DNA from: JAZDOK01 sp043798715
GTDB taxonomy: Bacteria; Vulcanimicrobiota; JAZDOK01
NCBI GenBank assembly: GCA_043798715.1
Contig: JAZDOK010000100.1
Location: 1-64,000, forward strand
Direction: 5' to 3'
Length of the DNA: 64,000 nucleotides
Shown here one piece after another: positions 40,901 through 43,900 of this stretch (positions are counted from its first letter, which is position 1; every line of letters begins with the position of its first letter). The notes beneath the pieces are model-generated. The model made no database searches and had not been told where the DNA came from. It was given only the letters and a program-made list of their open reading frames with translations. The position numbers and the translations under genes are program-made.

Positions 40901-43900
40901 GTGTATGCGGGGGCCGGCATCGTGACTCTCGCGGCCGGGGGCGCCGGCCACATATTGACGGTGACGGGTACGGTGGCCGGAACGAACGGCGTGATCTTCC
41001 TTGGAGACGACATGGTTCTGACGGGCGACGCGAATGCCGGCGAGAACGCAGCCGTCATCCGCCAGATAACGAACGGGCGTCCCATTGACCTCGGAGGAGA
41101 GACGGCCGGAAGCCTCTCTCTGACGGACGCGGAACTTGACACTCTCACGGCGGGGATCGTGAGGATCGGGAACGAAAACAGCGGCGCGATCTCGGTGGTG
41201 GGCGCGATCAATCCTTTGAATACGGCCGTCCTTTCGCTGATTACGGGCGAGACGGTGACTCAGACGGGCGGAAGCACGATTACGGTGACCTCGCTCGCCA
41301 TCCAATCAGCGGGAGCGGTCACTCTGACGGGGGCCAACGTGGTGGCGACGCTGGCGGCGAACGTGACGGGCGGCGGAAATTCCTTCTCCTTCACGGACGC
41401 CACCGGTCTCACGGTTGGTACGGTGGACGCTTTGGCCGGAATCAGGACGAACAACGGGGCGGTTAATTTAAATGCCGGCGCGGACCTGACGGTGAACGCC
41501 GTGAGTGCCGGATCCGCCACCGCCTTCCTGCAGGCGGGCGCAGGCTCGATTCTGGACGGGAACGGAGGCGACCTTAACCTCACGGCCGGAACGGCGACAC
41601 TGAACGCGGGGTCCGGCATCGGCTCCACGGGCGATCCCCTGGAGACGCAGGTTTCGACTCTCACGGCGACGGCTGCCTCCGGTGGAATTAACCTGGTGGA
41701 GACGGATGCCGTGACCTTGACGGCTACGGCGACGCAGAATATAAATATAAGAAACATAGCCGGCAGCATGACGATCAATACCATTTCTTTCGGGGCGGCG
41801 GCGACGGCCGCGCTCACCGCCTCGGCCGGTTCGATCCTGGATGGAAACGCCGCTGCCGTCAACCTGACGGGAGGGACGGCGAGCCTTTCTGCGACGGGCG
41901 ACACCGGTTCTTCCGGAGATCCGCTTGAGACGAGCGTCGGCACTCTTTCTGCGACGGCGTCTTCAGGCTCTGTCTTTGTGATGGAGACGGATGACGTGAC
42001 GCTGGGGACGGTCTCGGCGGGCGGGGACATCGTCATCTCCACTACGACCGGGGATATGACGGCGAATGAGGTTTCGGCCGTAAATGCCGTGAGCCTCTCC
42101 TCCGGCGGCTCCATTCTCGACGGGAACGCCGGAGCGGAAAATATAAGAACCGGAACGGCCAACCTTTTCGCGGCCGGCGCGATCGGCGCTTCCGGCGATT
42201 CGCTTGAGACGGCGGTTGGAACCCTGAATGCGGCGGCGGTCGGCTCCGTCTTCATCGCGGAGACGGATGCCGTCACGCTCGGAAACGTCACCGCCGGAGG
42301 AAACGTGACGGTAATAAACGCAGCCGGGGAGATGACGGTGAACCTCGTGGCGGCCGGGGCTTCCGGAACGGCCGGGCTCACCGCCCTGGCCGGTTCGATC
42401 CTGGATGGAAACGCCGCTGCCGTCAACATCACGGGAGGTACGGCGAGCCTCTCGGCGGCCGCCTCCATCGGCGCCTCCTCCGACTCCCTTGAGACGGCGG
42501 TTGGAACAATTAATGCCACGGCGACCTCGGGCTCCATATTCATCCTGGAGGCCGATGCCGTTACTCTGGGCGCCATCTCGGCCGGACAGACCGCCGGCAT
42601 TGCCAACGGAAGCGGCGACATGACGGTGAACGAGGTATCGGCGTCAGCGGCAGCTCTGGCTTCGGAGGGTTCCATCCTGGATGGGAATGGCGGATTTACG
42701 AACATCACGGCCCGGATGGCCCAACTTGCTGCTCGCGGGAGTATCGGCGCTTCAGGCGATCCCCTCGAGACCGGCGTGGAGGCCTTGAGCGGAGCGGCCG
42801 ATTCCGGTTCCCTATATATCCTCAACTCCGGCGCCTTGAGGTTATTGGCTGCCGCGGGCGGGGACGTGATCGCGGGCACTCTTTCCGGGGACCTGGTGAT
42901 AGGAGGGGTGACGACCGGAGGGCAGGCCGTCCTTTCGGCCGACTTGGGCTCCCTGGTGGACGAGCGCGTCGGGGAGAGCGGCATCGTAGCCGCGGCGACT
43001 ATCCTCACGGCGGCTCAGAACATCGGCGCGGCCGATGACCCGCTTGTGACCGCGGTCGGCACTCTTTCTGCCTCGGCCTCCTCCGGCTCGATCTTTATCA
43101 TGGAGGCCGACGATCTGAGTCTGGGACTGGTGTCAGCCGGCGGAAGCGTGAATGTCATCAACGCGAGCGGGGACATGACGGTGAATACGGTGACGGCGGG
43201 GACTTTAGAAACAGCGGACCTGACCTCGTCGACCGGCTCCATCCTGGACGGTAATGCCGGTTCGTTTAATATCTCTGCCGGGACGGCGAACCTGGCGGCT
43301 GCAACCAACATCGGCGCCTCGGACGACGCGCTCGATACGACGGTGGGCACGCTCAATGCAACGGCGGGGAGCGGCTCCATATACATAAATGAGGCCGATG
43401 CCATCACCCTTGGGAACGTGACGGCCGGCAACGAGGTTTACGTCGGCAGCATCGCCGGAGACATGACCGTCAACACGGTCAATGCCGGAGTCGCCGTTAA
43501 CCTTGCTACGTCCGGCTCCATCCTGGACGGGAACGCCGGTGCAGACAACATCTCGTCCGTGACGGCTAACCTTTCCGCCGGCACCGATATCGGCTCGGTG
43601 GCAGATGCGCTCGATACGGATGTGGAGACGCTTAACGCGACGGCGACGACGGGCTCAATATTGATTGATGAGCGGGACGCTATCCTGCTGAACAACTTAT
43701 CTGCTTCTCAGGAGGTGAACGTGACGACCCATTCCGGCGGCAACATTACGGTTAACCTGGTCTCCGCCGATGTCGTCACTCTGACTGTTATGGATGCGCC
43801 CAAAGCCCCGGATACCGGAGCCATCCTGGCGGTGGCCGGAAGCGCTCTCAACATCATCGCCCGGGTGGCGAATCTGTCGGCCCGGACGGATATCGGGGCG

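Noticed and set aside
41260..43008. Long antisense open frame (582 codons) and dozens of others opposite the giant gene
   Set aside because: They arise because GC-rich, repetitive codons of the sense gene leave few antisense stops; their composition is a mirror of the repeats and no domain or ribosome site is present.
41540..43600. CRISPR-like regularly spaced repeats
   Set aside because: Spacing is near 280 nt, the repeats are protein-coding and diverged, and there are no cas genes.
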